Shown one piece after another: positions 33,806 through 42,144 of a DNA stretch of 64,000 nucleotides (its first letter is position 1; each line of letters starts with the position of its first letter). The position numbers were made by a program, and so were the translations under genes. The notes under the pieces are model-generated. The model worked only from the letters and a program-made list of their open reading frames with translations. It made no database searches and was not told where the DNA came from. The stretch is taken from NCBI RefSeq assembly GCF_000026105.1, contig NC_008027.1, positions 2,990,501-3,054,500 on the forward strand, read 5' to 3'. The stretch comes from Pseudomonas entomophila L48. Lineage in GTDB: Bacteria; Pseudomonadota; Gammaproteobacteria; Pseudomonadales; Pseudomonadaceae.

Positions 33806-36127
33806 GTGATCCGCCGCCCCCTCTCCCCCGCAGGCCTCCTGCCACTCCTGCTGATGACCCTGTGCGCCGTCACCCTGACCTTCCTCTGGGGCCTGCACAT
33901 CAGCCAGAAAACCGCCTCACGCCAGGACGCTCTTGCGGCGAAAGCCCTCGAACACCTGAACCTGGCCAGCATCGTCGCGGAAAACCTGCGCCAGTTGGTG
34001 GACCGTGCCCAGGCCGTCGGTCGCGTCACCCAGGACGACATGCGCCGCCTGCGCCAGGGCAACCTGAGCCTGGCCCGGGTACTCGCCGAAGACCCGGTGT
34101 TCAAGCGCATGAGCCTGTATGACCGCAACGGCCGCCTGCTCTCCTCAAGCCACGCCGACGAACCCGAGCAACTGTCGCAGGCCTGGCTCGACCAGCTCAA
34201 GACCCATGTCTCGCACTACGGTTTCAAGGCATTCCTGCCCCGTGTCACCCCGTCCGCCTCGACACTCCCCAACTGGCGCCTACCCTTCCTGCTGCCGCTG
34301 ACCGACCTGCCAGGCCGCGAGATCGACAGCATCCTCGTGGTCCAACTCGACATCGGCTACCTCGCCGTGCTGTTCCAGCACATCGAGCTGGGCCACAGTG
34401 GCCTGGTGCGGCTGCTTCAGGATGACGGCCAGGAGCGGCTGCGCATCGACACCAGCGGTGTGGTGGTGGCCGGCGATACCCTGGTCCCGGGCCTGCCAGG
34501 CACTGGCGACGAGGCCGGCCAGCTCACTCAATACACACTCGCCGGCCCTTACCAGAGTCTCTACCGCCGTGTCCCCGAACGCGGCTTCAGCGTGGTGGTC
34601 AGCCAGCGCCACGACGAGATCCTCGCCCCCGCCCTGCTCGCCAGCCACCGCCAGTTCTGGCTCAACCTGAGCATGACGCTGCTGATCCTCGCCAGCCTGG
34701 CGTGGGGCCTGCGCCTGCTGCGCAAACGCCACGAAGCCTTCCGCGAACTGCAGCACGCCCAGCGGGTCAACCAGCAACTGATCGACCGTCTGGAGGAGGC
34801 CCACCGACGCAGCAGCCACGCCGCCGCCACCGACCACCTCAGCGGCCTGCACAACCGCCGCCAGTTCGTCGAGATCGCCACCCAGGCCCTGGCCCACCAA
34901 CGCGGCAGGCGGCGCCTGATGGCGATCCTGTTCATCGACATGGACCGTTTCAAGTCGATCAACGACTCGCTCGGGCACAAGGTCGGCGACCTGTTGCTGC
35001 AGGCCGTGGCCGGGCGCATCCAGCGCCTGCTGGAGCCCGATGATGAAGCCTCGCGCTTCGGTGGTGACGAATTCGTCGTGCTGCTGGCTGGGGAACGCGG
35101 CGAGGAACAGATCGACGCTTGGGTACGCATGCTGGTGGAAAAACTGTCCGCCACCTACGCCCTGGCTGGCCAGGAGGTCAACACCAGCCCCAGCGTCGGC
35201 GTGAGCATCTGCCCCCGCGATGGCCAGGACATCGACACGCTGATTCGCAGCGCCGACGCCGCCATGTACTCGGCCAAGCAGGCCGGGCGTGCCCAATACC
35301 GCTTCTTCGACCCCTCGTTGAACCTGCCCGATATACAGGCCTTCACGCTCGAGCAGGCATTCGGCGGTGCACTGGTCGAGCGCCAGTTCGTGCTCCATTT
35401 CCAACCGCAGATCCGTCTCGACACGTTGCAGGTGCACAGCTACGAAGCCTTGGTACGTTGGCAGCACCCCGAATTCGGCCTGCTCTACCCCGATCGTTTC
35501 ATCGGCGTCGCCGAGCGCAGCGGCTTCATCGTCGAGCTGGGCTGGGAGGTACTGCGCCTGGCCTGCGAGGAGCTGGCGCGCTGGCGCCTGCGCGACCACA
35601 GCGCTTGCCTGGCGGTCAATGTCTCGGCCTTGCAGTTGCGCCAAGCCGACTTCAGCGAACGCTTGCTGGCCGAGCTGGACTCCTACGGCATCGCCCCCCA
35701 GCGCCTGGAGCTGGAAATCACCGAAACCACTGTGCTCGACCCGCAAGGCTGTGCCGTCGAACACCTGCACCGCCTGCGCGCTGCGGGGCTGGGTATCAGC
35801 CTCGACGATTTCGGCCGTGGCTATGCGGGCTTCGCCCACCTGCAATCACTGCCGCTGTCCAAGCTCAAGATCGACCGCGCGCTGATTGCTCCGCTGTGCA
35901 ACAGCCACGACGACAGCCCGATCGTGTCCTCGACCATCATCCTGGCCAAGCGCCTGGGCCTGGAAGTGGTGGCCGAAGGGGTCGAGACCCGTGAGCAGGT
36001 GGTGTGCCTCAAACTCGCCGGTTGCGACATCGCCCAGGGCTACCATTTCAGCCGGCCATTGTCGCCCGCTCAACTGCACGATTATCCGCCTTTCAACGGC
36101 ACCGAGGAGAAGGCATGCGTGTACTGA
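33806..36127 (+). CDS. Membrane GGDEF-EAL c-di-GMP protein with periplasmic sensor
   Basis: 773-residue protein with a membrane helix near residues 8-28, a periplasmic sensor of ~250 residues, a second helix near 287-305 (LNLSMTLLILASLAWGL), a short linker helix, then GGDEF (intact RFGGDEF, ~418) and EAL (intact YEALVRWQHP, ~546; ELEITET and the DDFGRGYAG region also present). Both cyclase and phosphodiesterase activity are possible. The next gene, a PhnD-like binding protein, overlaps it by 13 bp, so a periplasmic ligand-loaded partner may control it. The GTG start is preceded by a candidate Pho box. P. fluorescens RapA is a Pho-controlled c-di-GMP phosphodiesterase, a possible parallel. Confidence 0.92.
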   Translation: MIRRPLSPAGLLPLLLMTLCAVTLTFLWGLHISQKTASRQDALAAKALEHLNLASIVAENLRQLVDRAQAVGRVTQDDMRRLRQGNLSLARVLAEDPVFKRMSLYDRNGRLLSSSHADEPEQLSQAWLDQLKTHVSHYGFKAFLPRVTPSASTLPNWRLPFLLPLTDLPGREIDSILVVQLDIGYLAVLFQHIELGHSGLVRLLQDDGQERLRIDTSGVVVAGDTLVPGLPGTGDEAGQLTQYTLAGPYQSLYRRVPERGFSVVVSQRHDEILAPALLASHRQFWLNLSMTLLILASLAWGLRLLRKRHEAFRELQHAQRVNQQLIDRLEEAHRRSSHAAATDHLSGLHNRRQFVEIATQALAHQRGRRRLMAILFIDMDRFKSINDSLGHKVGDLLLQAVAGRIQRLLEPDDEASRFGGDEFVVLLAGERGEEQIDAWVRMLVEKLSATYALAGQEVNTSPSVGVSICPRDGQDIDTLIRSADAAMYSAKQAGRAQYRFFDPSLNLPDIQAFTLEQAFGGALVERQFVLHFQPQIRLDTLQVHSYEALVRWQHPEFGLLYPDRFIGVAERSGFIVELGWEVLRLACEELARWRLRDHSACLAVNVSALQLRQADFSERLLAELDSYGIAPQRLELEITETTVLDPQGCAVEHLHRLRAAGLGISLDDFGRGYAGFAHLQSLPLSKLKIDRALIAPLCNSHDDSPIVSSTIILAKRLGLEVVAEGVETREQVVCLKLAGCDIAQGYHFSRPLSPAQLHDYPPFNGTEEKACVY

Positions 36128-36987
36128 AGACCCTTGCCGCAGTGGCCCTGGCCGGCTTGCTGGCCGACACCGCGCTGGCCAACTGCAAGCGACACAGCCT
36201 GCGGTTGGCGATCATCCCGATCAAGGACGTCCAGGACATGGTGCGCGAGCACCAGCCATTGCTCGAGCGCCTGGGCGAGGCCGCTGGCGTGCCGGTGGAA
36301 CTGGTGGTCAACAGCTCCTATGAAAGCGTGGTCGATGCCGTCGTTTCTGGTGGCGCGGACATCGCCAGGCTGGGCCCGGCCGCCTACTGGCTTGCCCATC
36401 GCCGCGACCCGCGCATCGAGGCTTTCGCCACCTTCACTCTCAATGCCGGGCCCTATACACCGGCGGGCAACCATTACCAGGCGCTGTTGCTGACCCGCGC
36501 CGAGGGGCCTGCCAACCTCAACGCCCTCAAAGGTACTCGGGTGGCGCTGAGCGACCCGGCCAGCACCTCGGGCAGCCTGGTGCCCAGTGTCGAATTCGCA
36601 AGCCTTGTAGGTGCGCCGTTGCCGGGTTATTTCAGTTCGCTGGTGTATGCCGGCAATCACGACAAGGCCCTGCAGGCGTTGCTCGACGGGCGGGTGGATG
36701 CCACCTTCGTCGCCAGTGAGCGGGCCGACGCCTACCTGGCCGAGCACGCCATCGACCCGGCACAGTTGCAGGTACTGTGGCGCTCGACGCCGATCCACTA
36801 CGACCCCTATGTGTTCAGTGCTGGCCTGTGCCCGGCATTGAAGCAACGATTGCGCAAGGCGATGCTGGAGGATCAGCAAGGGCTGGCGGGCTTCCTGGCC
36901 TCGCAGAAAGCTACTGGGCTGGTGCCCGTGGGGCCCGAGGAGTATGCGGGGCTTGAGCGGATCATGAAGGCCTCGCGGCAGCCTTGA
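36115..36987 (+). CDS. PhnD-like periplasmic phosphate/phosphonate-binding protein
   Basis: 290-residue substrate-binding protein of the PhnD/PtxB kind with a signal peptide (LAAVALAGLLADTALA). Family features are LAIIPIKDVQDMV near the start, the SYESVVDAVVSGGADIARLGPAAYW segment in register and SDPASTSGSLVPSVEF, the usual phosph(on)ate-binding loop. No transporter genes adjoin it; instead it overlaps a GGDEF-EAL gene by 13 bp, suggesting a sensory subunit. The ribosome-binding site GAGGAGAAGGC lies inside the upstream gene. Confidence 0.9.
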   Translation: MRVLKTLAAVALAGLLADTALANCKRHSLRLAIIPIKDVQDMVREHQPLLERLGEAAGVPVELVVNSSYESVVDAVVSGGADIARLGPAAYWLAHRRDPRIEAFATFTLNAGPYTPAGNHYQALLLTRAEGPANLNALKGTRVALSDPASTSGSLVPSVEFASLVGAPLPGYFSSLVYAGNHDKALQALLDGRVDATFVASERADAYLAEHAIDPAQLQVLWRSTPIHYDPYVFSAGLCPALKQRLRKAMLEDQQGLAGFLASQKATGLVPVGPEEYAGLERIMKASRQP

Positions 36988-37006
36988 ATGGCTTTGGGCT
37001 GCGCCG

Positions 37007-37095
37007 TCGTCCTCTGTAGGAGCGGCTTCAGCCGCGATGCAGGCGACGCGGTGCTTCGCGGGTGATCGCGGCTGAAGCCGCTCCTACAGAGGACG
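37007..37095. repeat. Inverted REP pair between convergent genes
   Basis: Two REPs (37011-37040, 37062-37092) with matching flanks CGTCCTCTGTAGG / CCTACAGAGGACG form one long hairpin between the phnD-like and glycerate kinase genes; a likely bidirectional transcription barrier. Confidence 0.85.
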
Positions 37096-37099
37096 GGCA

Positions 37100-38242
37100 T
37101 CAGTTGTCTTGAAGCGCCACACGCCACAACCGCGCCACATCCCCTGCCCGCGACTTGAGCAGCGCCCCGGCTTCGGCGCACGCCTGCTCCAGCGTCATCG
37201 GCCCGCTGGCCAGGGCGAACGCGGCATCGATGCCATGGGCATACAACTGCTCGTAACCCACACCAAGGGTGCCGGCCAGCACCACCACCGGCACACCATG
37301 GCGCTTGGCCACCCGCGCCACACCCAGCGGGGTCTTGCCTCGCAAAGTCTGCGCGTCGAAACGGCCCTCGCCGGTGATCACCAGGTCGGCGCCCTGCACC
37401 AGGGTATCCAGCCCGGCCAACTCGGCGACGACCTCGACACCGGGGCGGAAGCGCGCCCCCATGAAGGCCTTGGCGGCAAACCCCATGCCACCGGCCGCGC
37501 CACTGCCTGGCTCGTCACGTACGTCCTTGCCCAGCAAGCGGGCGCAGTGATCGGCAAAGTTCGCCAGGGCGTGGTCCAGCGCCTGCACCTGCTCAGGGTT
37601 GGCGCCCTTCTGCGGGCCGAAGATCGCCGAGGCGCCATTGGGGCCGCACAGCGGGTTGTCGACATCTGCGGCGACCTCCACCTGTGCTTCGGCCAGGCGT
37701 GGATCCAGATCGCTTGCGTCTATCCGCGCTAACTGCGCCAAGGCCAGGCCGCCCTCGGCCAATGGCTGACCGTTGGCGTCGAGCAGGCGCAGGCCCAGCG
37801 CGCACAGCATGCCGCTGCCACCATCGTTGGTGGCGCTGCCACCGATGGCCAGGACGATCCGCCGGGCCCCCGCCGCCAAGGCTGCGGCGACCAGCTCGCC
37901 GGTACCCCAGGTACTGCTGCGGCAGGCATCACGTTGAGCGCTGGGCACTAGCTGGATGCCGCTGGCCTGAGCCATCTCGATCACCGCCGTGCGGCTGTCG
38001 GGCAGCCAACCCCAGGCGGCCTCTACAGATTCGCCCAAGGGGCCACGTACTACCTGGCGGCGCTGCTCACCGTGGCTGGCCGCGACGATGGCCTCCATCG
38101 TGCCCTCGCCGCCATCGGCCATCGGGCACTCGACAAGTTCAGCGTGCGGCCAGACCTCGGCCAGGCCGCTGCCAATGGCCTGGGCGACACCGGCAGCGTC
38201 GAGGCTGTCCTTGAACGAATCGGGGGCGATGACGATTTTCAT
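37100..38242 (-). CDS. Glycerate kinase (GlxK/GarK family)
   Basis: 380-residue class II glycerate kinase, ATP-dependent phosphorylation of D-glycerate to 2-phosphoglycerate in the cytoplasm. Starts with the family motif MKIVIAPDSFKDSL and has CPMADGGEGT, IGGSATNDGGSG and TGEGRFDAQTLRGK. The ribosome-binding site AGGAGATCCCC precedes ATG. It lies downstream of and parallel to a CdaR-type regulator gene, which fits degradation of glucarate, galactarate or hydroxypyruvate-derived glycerate. Confidence 0.95.
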   Translation of the reverse strand: MKIVIAPDSFKDSLDAAGVAQAIGSGLAEVWPHAELVECPMADGGEGTMEAIVAASHGEQRRQVVRGPLGESVEAAWGWLPDSRTAVIEMAQASGIQLVPSAQRDACRSSTWGTGELVAAALAAGARRIVLAIGGSATNDGGSGMLCALGLRLLDANGQPLAEGGLALAQLARIDASDLDPRLAEAQVEVAADVDNPLCGPNGASAIFGPQKGANPEQVQALDHALANFADHCARLLGKDVRDEPGSGAAGGMGFAAKAFMGARFRPGVEVVAELAGLDTLVQGADLVITGEGRFDAQTLRGKTPLGVARVAKRHGVPVVVLAGTLGVGYEQLYAHGIDAAFALASGPMTLEQACAEAGALLKSRAGDVARLWRVALQDN

Positions 38243-38306
38243 GGGGATCTCCTGTCCTGATATCGCGCATGCTGACAGGTGCGCAACACAACGGCCTCGG
38301 TCGAAT

Positions 38307-38314
38307 GCACAAAA
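38307..38314. promoter_or_regulatory. Possible CdaR half-site
   Basis: GCACAAAA upstream of glycerate kinase matches the right half of the palindrome TGTGC-gaaa-GCACA found between the cdaR-like and transporter genes. Weak evidence, only a half-site. Confidence 0.25.
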
Positions 38315-38365
38315 CGGTAGGCCGGTTGTTTGGGCGGTTGCCTGCCCGCGCCCCTCAGGGGCGGA

Positions 38366-39463
38366 TCATTGCGCCGGCAGCAACTGTAGCCCCAGATACA
38401 GGCTCAGCATGCCCTCGAGCCGCAAAGGGTCTACTTCCCCCAACTCGGCAACCCGCTCCAGCCGATAACGCAGGCTGTTGCGATGGATTCCCAGAGCATC
38501 GGCGCAGGCTTGGCTCTGGCCGTCATGCGCACACCAGGCGCGCAACGTGGCCAGCAGCTGGCCGCTGGCATCCTTGGCACGAATGCGCTGCAACGGTTCG
38601 AGCAGCTCGTCCAAGGCATCGTCATTGCGGTGTCGCCAAAGCAGCGCGGGCAAGCGGTAGCGAGTCAGCGACAGCAAGCACTCGCGGGGCAGCACCTCAC
38701 GGCCGTAGGCCAACAGGTCACGCACGCGTCGGTAACCTCTGCGCAACTGCTCCAGGCTCTGGGCGGGGCTGCCCAGGGCCAGGCGCTCGACCTCCCAACC
38801 ATGGCGCCGCAGCCGGTCGATCAACCGCGCCTCATCCAGTGCAACACCCGCCGGGCGGCACCACAGCAACGACTGCCGCGCCGGGCTGACGCACCAGCTG
38901 TCCGGGTAACGGCTCATCAACCACGCCGACAATGCATCAGCCGGTGGCCCCGATTGCAGTTCGAACAGGCAGGGAATACGTGGCAGATTGGGCTTGAGCC
39001 CCAGCTGCTGGGCCTCATCGACCAGCCGTGGCGAGTCACCGCTGCCGCCCAAAAGCAAGGCCAGCAGGTCATCGCAACGCTGGCGCCGCCATTGCTGCTC
39101 CACCTGCAGGTGACGCTGGGCCAACAGCATTTCTGCGGTCATGCGCACCAGTTCACCATAGGTGCGCAACTGCTGAGGATCCCCCGTCAACCCCAGCACG
39201 CCGATCAACCGGCCATCGAGCATCAACGGCAGGTTCACGCCAGGCTGCACGCCCTTGAGGCACTTGGCGGCCTCCACGTCGAGCTCGACGATCCGGCCGT
39301 TGGCCAACACCAGCTGGGCGCCTTCGTGACGGGTGTTGATGCGCTCGGGCTCACCACTGCCAAGGATCAGCCCCTGGCTGTCCATCACGTTGACGTTGCA
39401 CGGCAGGATGGCCATCGCCCGGTCGACGATGTCCTGGGCCAGGTCGTGGTCCAGCTCGAACAT
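38366..39463 (-). CDS. cdaR: CdaR-family sugar diacid regulator
   Basis: 365-residue regulator. The N-terminal sugar-diacid recognition domain begins MFELDHDLAQDIVDRAM and continues with the GAF-like PGVNLPLMLDGRLIGVLGLTG. The C-terminus is a PucR-type helix-turn-helix (CADALGIHRNSLRYRLERV). In E. coli CdaR activates glucarate, galactarate and glycerate genes. Flanked by glycerate kinase (same strand, downstream) and a divergent MFS transporter, both likely targets. The start at 39463 has AAGGAA upstream. Confidence 0.9.
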   Translation of the reverse strand: MFELDHDLAQDIVDRAMAILPCNVNVMDSQGLILGSGEPERINTRHEGAQLVLANGRIVELDVEAAKCLKGVQPGVNLPLMLDGRLIGVLGLTGDPQQLRTYGELVRMTAEMLLAQRHLQVEQQWRRQRCDDLLALLLGGSGDSPRLVDEAQQLGLKPNLPRIPCLFELQSGPPADALSAWLMSRYPDSWCVSPARQSLLWCRPAGVALDEARLIDRLRRHGWEVERLALGSPAQSLEQLRRGYRRVRDLLAYGREVLPRECLLSLTRYRLPALLWRHRNDDALDELLEPLQRIRAKDASGQLLATLRAWCAHDGQSQACADALGIHRNSLRYRLERVAELGEVDPLRLEGMLSLYLGLQLLPAQ

Positions 39464-39521
39464 GCAGGGTTCCTTGCAGTGACAGGCTTTGGTCGGCGGC
39501 ACAGCAGACGGCGGCCGAGGC

Positions 39522-39535
39522 TGTGCGAAAGCACA
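39522..39535. promoter_or_regulatory. Candidate CdaR operator
   Basis: TGTGC-gaaa-GCACA is a perfect palindrome in the divergent cdaR/MFS intergenic region, flanked by AAAG. Position and symmetry suit a regulator binding site. Confidence 0.45.
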
Positions 39536-39625
39536 AAGACAGCCGCGCTACACTCCCCGAGACTCCTCAAGGCGAGCGCCGGAACAGGCGACGCGGCGAC
39601 AACCATAACAAAAGAGAACCCGATC

Positions 39626-40951
39626 ATGGCACACAGCCCCGCCCTTGACCAAGGCACCGAGATCACCCGCGACGCGCTGTACCGGCGCGTCACCCTGCGG
39701 CTGATCCCGTTCATTTTCATCTGCTACCTGTTCAACTACCTGGACCGCGTCAACGTCGGCTTCGCCAAGCTGCAGATGCTCGACGCGCTGAAGTTCAGCG
39801 AAACGGTGTACGGCCTGGGCGCCGGCATCTTCTTCATCGGCTACGTGCTCTGCGGCCTGCCCAGCAACCTGGCGTTGAACCGCTTCGGGCCGCGGCGCTG
39901 GATCGCGCTGATGATGATCGCCTGGGGCAGCCTGTCCACCTGCCTGCTGTTCGTCACCACCCCCACCGAGTTCTACACCCTGCGCCTGCTGACCGGTGCC
40001 GCCGAGGCCGGTTTCTTCCCGGGCGTTGTGCTGTACCTCTCGCGCTGGTTCCCGGCTGATCGACGTGGCCGGATCATGGCCCTGTTCATGTCGGCGATCC
40101 CGGTGTCCGGGCTGCTGGGCGGGCCGTTCTCCGGCTGGATCCTCAACCACTTCGCCGCGGGTCAGCATGGCCTGGCCGGCTGGCAGTGGATGTTCCTGAT
40201 CCAGGGCCTGCCTACTGTGGTGCTGGGGGCACTGGCGATCGTACTGCTCAGCGATGGCTACCAGAAAGCCGCCTGGCTGACCCCGGCCGAACGCCGGATG
40301 ATCGAGGCCGACCTCCAGGCCGATGACGCGAGCAAGCCTGCCACCAGCGGCGACAGCCTGCTGGCAGTGCTGACCAACCCGTTGATCTGGACCTTCGGTT
40401 TCGTCTACTTCTGCATCCAGAGCGGGGTCTACGCGATCAACTTCTGGTTGCCGTCGATCATCAAGAACATGGGCTTCGACAACCCGTTGCTGATCGGTTG
40501 GCTGAGCGCCATCCCCTACCTGCTGGCCGGGGTGTTCATGATCGTCGTCGGCCGCTCGGCGGACCTGCGCAACGAACGGCGCTGGCACCTTGTGGTGCCG
40601 ATGCTGATGGGTGCCCTGGGCTTGCTGATCGCGGTGAATTTCGCGGCCAACCCGACCATCGCCATCCTGGGGCTGTCGATTGCCACCATGGGTGCGCTCA
40701 CTGGCTTGCCGATGTTCTGGCCGATGCCCACCGCTCTGCTGAGTGCCGGCGCCGCGGTGGCGGGCCTGGCGATCATCAACTCGGTGGGGCAGATGGCGGG
40801 CTTCCTCAGCCCGTACCTGGTGGGGTTCATCAAGGACCAGACCGGCTCGACCGACGCGGCGCTGTATGCGCTGGCGGGGTTGATCGTGGTGGGTAGCCTG
40901 GTGGCGTTGCGGGTTTCGCGTGCGGGTCGCAAGGCATTGGTCCAGGCCTAA
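39626..40951 (+). CDS. MFS transporter, anion:cation symporter family
   Basis: 441-residue major facilitator with 12 predicted helices. The first helix region LIPFIFICYLFNYLDRVNVGFAKL is typical of the anion:cation symporters that import tartrate, glucarate, galactarate and similar acids by proton symport. The loop 2-3 motif is NRFGPRRW. Divergent from the cdaR-like gene with glycerate kinase nearby, so the substrate is probably a sugar diacid or glycerate. The start has AAAGAGAACCCGATC before ATG. Confidence 0.92.
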   Translation: MAHSPALDQGTEITRDALYRRVTLRLIPFIFICYLFNYLDRVNVGFAKLQMLDALKFSETVYGLGAGIFFIGYVLCGLPSNLALNRFGPRRWIALMMIAWGSLSTCLLFVTTPTEFYTLRLLTGAAEAGFFPGVVLYLSRWFPADRRGRIMALFMSAIPVSGLLGGPFSGWILNHFAAGQHGLAGWQWMFLIQGLPTVVLGALAIVLLSDGYQKAAWLTPAERRMIEADLQADDASKPATSGDSLLAVLTNPLIWTFGFVYFCIQSGVYAINFWLPSIIKNMGFDNPLLIGWLSAIPYLLAGVFMIVVGRSADLRNERRWHLVVPMLMGALGLLIAVNFAANPTIAILGLSIATMGALTGLPMFWPMPTALLSAGAAVAGLAIINSVGQMAGFLSPYLVGFIKDQTGSTDAALYALAGLIVVGSLVALRVSRAGRKALVQA

Positions 40952-40994
40952 CCCTCGGTGGCGAACGGGGCGACGCTGAAATCGGCGTTGGCCC

Positions 40995-41023
40995 GGTTCG
41001 CCAGCAAGGCTGGCTCCTACAGG
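40995..41023. repeat. REP element
   Basis: Single REP (CGCCAGCAAGGCTGGC stem then TCCTACAGG) just before the stop codon of the convergent peptidase gene. Confidence 0.8.
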
Positions 41024-42127
41024 TTAGCGAGCGTCCGGCCTCCAGCCCGCTTCATGTAGCGCTGTCAGTAGCGTGTCGGCCTCCAGCGCCGGCACCACCA
41101 CGCCCCCCTTGCCCTCCATCGTGCGCCCTGCCAGCAAGGCGTTGACGATAGCCTCCTCCACCGCCTCCGCCGCCGCCAGGAACACCGCCGAGATGTGGTC
41201 GTTGTTGAGCATGCGCACCTGCGAGCACTGCGCCAGTTCCTGGCGTGCGTAATCGGCTGGCGGCAGTTCCTGGTTGCCGGTGGAGAAGGCCAGGAAAATA
41301 TCGCCACTGGAATCCTCGGTTCCGCCGCCGGTGCGGGCAATTCCGATCGATGCTCGCTGGGCCAGGCGCTGGCACTGGTGCGGCAACAGCGGCGCGTCGG
41401 TGGCGATCACCACCACGATCGAGCCCATGCCCGGCGTACCGGTGCGTTGCTCTGTGAATGGCGATGGCAAGTGCCCCAACTGGCGCCCGACCGGATAGCC
41501 GTCCACCCGCAATTCCCGGCGCTGGCCATGATTGGCCTGGACCAGGACACCGACGGTCCAGCCTTGCTCCAGCCGCCTCGAGGCAGTGCCAATGCCGCCC
41601 TTGAACTCATGGCAGATCATCCCCGTGCCACCGCCTACCGCCCCTTCTGCAACCGGCCCGGAGCTGGCGGCGTCCAGCGCCTGGGACACCTGCGCCGAGG
41701 TCACATGCTGCCCCCAGATGTCGTTGAGCACGCCATCGAAGGTTTCCATCACCACCGGCATGCACCAGTACACCGCATCGTCCGGCAGGCGTTCACGTTC
41801 GGCGGCGATCAGCGCGTCGCGCACCACGCCGACGCTGTGGGTGTTGGTGATGGCGATCGGCGTGGTCAGCACGCCGGCCTCGCGAATCCACTCCAGCCCC
41901 GTGGCGTCGCCATTGCCGTTGAGCACATGGCAACCGGCGAAGCATGGCTGCAAGCGCGCAGCACCGGCGCGCGGCTCGATCAGGGTCACCCCGGTGCGGA
42001 CCGGCGCCGGGCGTTGTTCGTCGATCAGGGTGCTATGGCCGACCCGCACCCCCGGTACATCGGTAATGGCATTGAACGGGCCCGGGGTGCCGTGGCCGAG
42101 GGTGATGCCCAGTTGACGCGCACGCAT
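41024..42127 (-). CDS. P1-family (DmpA-type) aminopeptidase
   Basis: 367-residue N-terminal-nucleophile hydrolase of peptidase family S58/P1, which includes DmpA and beta-aminopeptidase BapA. Family phrases are GPFNAITDVPGVRVGHSTL, EGAVGGGTGMICHEFKGGIG and the self-cleavage region EDSSGDIFLAFS, where the catalytic Ser would become the new N-terminus. It removes N-terminal D-Ala, Gly or beta-amino acids from small peptides or amides. The start at 42127 has AAGGAG upstream. It follows an APC permease gene by 17 bp, so uptake and hydrolysis are linked. Confidence 0.92.
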   Translation of the reverse strand: MRARQLGITLGHGTPGPFNAITDVPGVRVGHSTLIDEQRPAPVRTGVTLIEPRAGAARLQPCFAGCHVLNGNGDATGLEWIREAGVLTTPIAITNTHSVGVVRDALIAAERERLPDDAVYWCMPVVMETFDGVLNDIWGQHVTSAQVSQALDAASSGPVAEGAVGGGTGMICHEFKGGIGTASRRLEQGWTVGVLVQANHGQRRELRVDGYPVGRQLGHLPSPFTEQRTGTPGMGSIVVVIATDAPLLPHQCQRLAQRASIGIARTGGGTEDSSGDIFLAFSTGNQELPPADYARQELAQCSQVRMLNNDHISAVFLAAAEAVEEAIVNALLAGRTMEGKGGVVVPALEADTLLTALHEAGWRPDAR

Positions 42128-42144
42128 GTCTGCTCCTTGGATGT

